NCBI RefSeq assembly: GCF_011397635.1
Contig: NC_064771.1
Coordinates: 12,525,379 to 12,589,378, forward strand
DNA: 64,000 nt
DNA from: Epinephelus fuscoguttatus
Lineage: Eukaryota; Chordata; Actinopteri; Perciformes; Serranidae
Direction: 5' to 3'
The position numbers were made by a program, and so were the translations under genes. This document shows positions 61,453 through 64,000 of this stretch, in pieces; positions within the stretch are counted from its first letter, which is position 1; every line of letters begins with the position of its first letter. Under the pieces are notes generated by a model. That model was not told the DNA's origin, searched no databases, and saw nothing but the letters and a program-made list of their open reading frames with translations.

Positions 61453-62254
61453 CAGTCCTTCCAGGATCTCACGACAAAAAAAAACCCCTTGTATTTGCGG
61501 CCAATTTTGTCAAAAATTGCAATAAAAATTGTGGCATTTTTTTGTGATTTTTTTGCAGGAAATTGCGGCAAATGACAAAAATTGCGGCTAATGACAAAAA
61601 GAGAAAAAAAAGTGATTTTTTAAAAACTGTTACCTCCAAAAAAAAAGTCATGTAATCACTTGCTATGATAATCATACTGAATTTTACAAAAATAGTTGCA
61701 AATGTTTTTTTTTTTATAGTTCTCTTCTTCCGTTTTATTTAATTAGTTTAAAATCAAGGACTCCAACAATGTTGCAAAAAATCCTGAGTGGATATTGTAG
61801 CTCTCAAACCAGACAATGTGACTGTAGACAACATGTAAGCTACATTTTCTGTAAACATAACATTATAAAACATTCAATACATATTATATACATTTAAAAT
61901 ATAGAACGTTTCTCTGTAAAGCCACTAGCCCGATTTTATGATGCGCCTGATGACGTTTCAAACGACTTCTGGTCTGCTGAAAAATGCGGGAAAATGCGGA
62001 AAAATCGCGGGACTTTTGAAAAATTGCAAGTCCCCGCAAATACTGCGGATTTTCATTGAATTTGCCTTAAGTATTGTGATCGCAAGATTTATGTTTTATG
62101 TTTCATGTTTTTATTATGGATCCCCATTAGTCTTCACAAAGTGAAGACTATTCTTCCTGGGGTCCAGACACTCATATATACAGTACAATCAAAATAAAAA
62201 CTTAATACAATGAAACAATAAATCAAGTAAGATCGTGATTTTCTGGAGGGACTG
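61453..62254. mobile_element. hAT-like TIR element with an inserted repeat fragment
   Basis: The left end CAGTCCTTCCAGGATCTCAC faces the right end GTGATTTTCTGGAGGGACTG; the inverted repeats are imperfect. The hexamer gctaaa abuts both ends (61447-61452 and 62255-62260). The interior repeats 'aaaaattgcgg' and 'gcggaaaa'. About 62080-62220 ('ttattatggatccccattag', 'cttcctggggtccag') looks like an unrelated fish repeat inserted inside. Confidence 0.55.
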
Positions 62255-62319
62255 GCTAAAGAGAGGCACAGGAGCCGCATGTGGCTCCGGAGCTGCAGGT
62301 TGCCTAACTCTGGGCTGAT

Positions 62320-62600
62320 TTAAGCTAATGTTACAATACTAACATGCTTACAACAACAGTGCTAACGTGCTGATGTTTAGCAGGTATGTCTACTATGTTC
62401 GCCAGCTCAGTTAGCATGCTCAAATTTGCTAATTAGCACCAAACACAAAATACAGCTGAGGCTGATGGGAATGTCATTAGTTTTTTAGGGAATCTCGTGA
62501 TAAAGCAAAGAATTGGACAAATTAAAAAATTACCTGATGATGGCGAGATTAAAAGTCAACGGATCATCAAAGTTATTACAAGGTCAACTTATAATGCAAC
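62320..62600 (+). repeat. Dispersed 'gctaacatgctaa / cagctgaggctg' repeat
   Basis: The text 'acaaaatacagctgaggctg' and 'gggaatgtcattagtttt' closely matches 50930-50980, and the upstream 'aacagtgctaacgtgctgat' parallels 50840. Confidence 0.6.
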
Positions 62601-62687
62601 ATATTTTCAAATAGTTCAGTTTTCTCAAAGGAGAAAAAAGGAGAAGTAAAGGAGTTTGTTGTTCAACAAAGGAGAGACAATAACTTG

Positions 62688-63393
62688 GTTTCAATCCAAA
62701 TGTATCACAAATTTTAAGCGAATTTGGTGAAAATGCGCAAAAGAAAATGCGAATTTATGCACGTTTCCATTCATTATTGTTTTGCGAGTTTTGGGAGTCA
62801 ACAGGTCGAGCAGAAGGTGGCGCTTCTCGTGAAAAATAAAAATAAAAATGCAAAAGAACACCTGTAGAAGAAGAGGGCGCCGTGAGATGACGTCATTGAA
62901 AACGTCTCATGTCCACAACTGATGTAAACAATTACCGGCACATCCATGACTACGACAAGATGGAGAGATTCCTTGGGAACTTCTTGGCTATTGTGAGAGC
63001 TCTCATCACACTCATATCAGCGTTGTCAGCATAGCCTACATAATGCCGTGATGTCTGTGTTGGTTCACCAGGCAGCGCACATGATGCAACGGTATTCAGC
63101 ACGTCCAGTCTATTCAGGTAAGTTGTGAAGTAGCCTATACTCACTAAGTTCACACAGGTGTGTGTGTGAAGTAGAAGTGGGATTCGGTAGCCTACGTCAT
63201 TGTTTATTCGCTAAATCTGTTTCCATTGCCAAAAGTCGCATTTTCCTAATATCGATACGCTGACTTTTCCACCCCCTCCAAGCGTAAAAACTTTTTTGCG
63301 ATATTTCGGCCTTTTTTTGAATTTCTGGCGTTGCCATTCAAGTTTTTTTTTCACAATTGTTGAAAATGCGAATAAAAATAGGTGGATGGAAAC
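62688..63393. mobile_element. TIR element with GGTTTCAATCCA ends
   Basis: The left GGTTTCAATCCAAATG faces the right GGTGGATGGAAACC; the inverted repeats are about 12 bases and imperfect. 'aaaatgcgaa' occurs near both ends. The target duplication is not resolved. Confidence 0.5.
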
Positions 63394-64000
63394 CCGACTA
63401 TTGTCATTAAAAGCTGCTGTTCCTTCTCGAGGGTCCAAAAGTGTTGTTTTGTCACAAGAGCTGAAAAGAAAAAAATGTGCAGTAAAAAATGTGGAGGTGG
63501 ATATATTTGTCATTTTTCTCTTTTTGTTTGTTTGCAACCTTTTAACACCATCGCTGGTCTTGATTGGTGTTTGCCTGTTTGGTATACACTGTGGTCACAT
63601 GTGACGTCATCACTTCAAAGATTAAACATCAGCACATAATTAAACGTTTATTTTAATGTAAATACTGTAACGAAGTTAGATTAAAGCCTGACAGGGTCCA
63701 TTGTGGTCATTTTTTATGACAATCTAAAAACAGGAAGAGGACGCTGCTGTTCCCCCAGATGAATGAAAGGAAGGTTTTGAGTTTGGTGACAGCAGATGGC
63801 GGAAAGTACAGGGTCACAAAAAAACTCCCACCAATACACTCGCACAAGAGAATGTTTGCACACAAAACTTGCATGCATTTATAGTCCACGTGTGCACCTC
63901 TGCTACCTGTATGATTATCACTGTCCACACAGTAGCAACTCTGCAGAGACCAGTTTCATCTGTCCCGAAGCGTCTGCTCCCTTCTTCTCCTGTCACAGTT
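63394..64000. other. No gene seen
   Basis: No coding, RNA or repeat signal that can be supported. Confidence 0.4.

Overview
The window looks like nuclear DNA of a ray-finned fish, probably a percomorph (inference). It is AT-rich and gene-poor, with short introns, many small non-autonomous DNA transposons, tRNA-derived SINEs and CA/TG microsatellites. Only two cellular genes can be supported. Both are on the minus strand and both encode secreted TGF-beta superfamily ligands: gdf2 (BMP9; two exons, 8166-11596, 422 residues) and gdf10 (BMP3b; three exons, 18967-21943, 450 residues). Every splice junction could be read directly, and the joined frames give complete ligands with signal peptide, prodomain and seven-cysteine domain. 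Close linkage of GDF2 and GDF10 is known from human chromosome 10, which supports the orthology calls.

Layout. 1-8165: no gene; interspersed repeats, including a Harbinger-type element nested in a larger terminal-inverted-repeat element (2923-4115) and another Harbinger-type element (4598-5030). 8166-11596: gdf2, whose single intron holds a hAT-type element and a second repeat. 11600-18966: intergenic, with two more MITEs (13500-14126 and 17017-17671) and the probable gdf10 3' UTR. 18967-21943: gdf10. 22000-64000: about 42 kb upstream of gdf10 with no cellular gene seen, made of transposon remnants separated by stretches that look unique and could hold regulatory sequence.

The most striking structure is a nearly perfect 1.23-kb palindrome at 43831-45064. 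It has two 575-base arms and an 84-base spacer, and exact 8-base direct repeats flank it, as expected for a transposed fold-back element. Its arms contain degenerate TAAATC hexamer arrays and a mirrored 27-codon frame, and two SINEs of one family lie on either side in opposite orientation. Other notable items are a transposon remnant with a THAP zinc-finger exon (56760-57876), a row of MITEs abutting at shared TTAA targets (39114 to about 40190), and a degenerate tandem repeat carrying nuclear-receptor-like motifs (41092-41560).

The two ligands share the same cell-surface receptor superfamily but belong to different subfamilies. GDF2 is a circulating ALK1 ligand acting on endothelium; GDF10 belongs to the divergent BMP3 group. 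Nothing in the sequence shows that they are co-transcribed: about 7.4 kb separates the gdf10 stop from the gdf2 start. No rRNA gene, functional tRNA gene or CRISPR array was seen.
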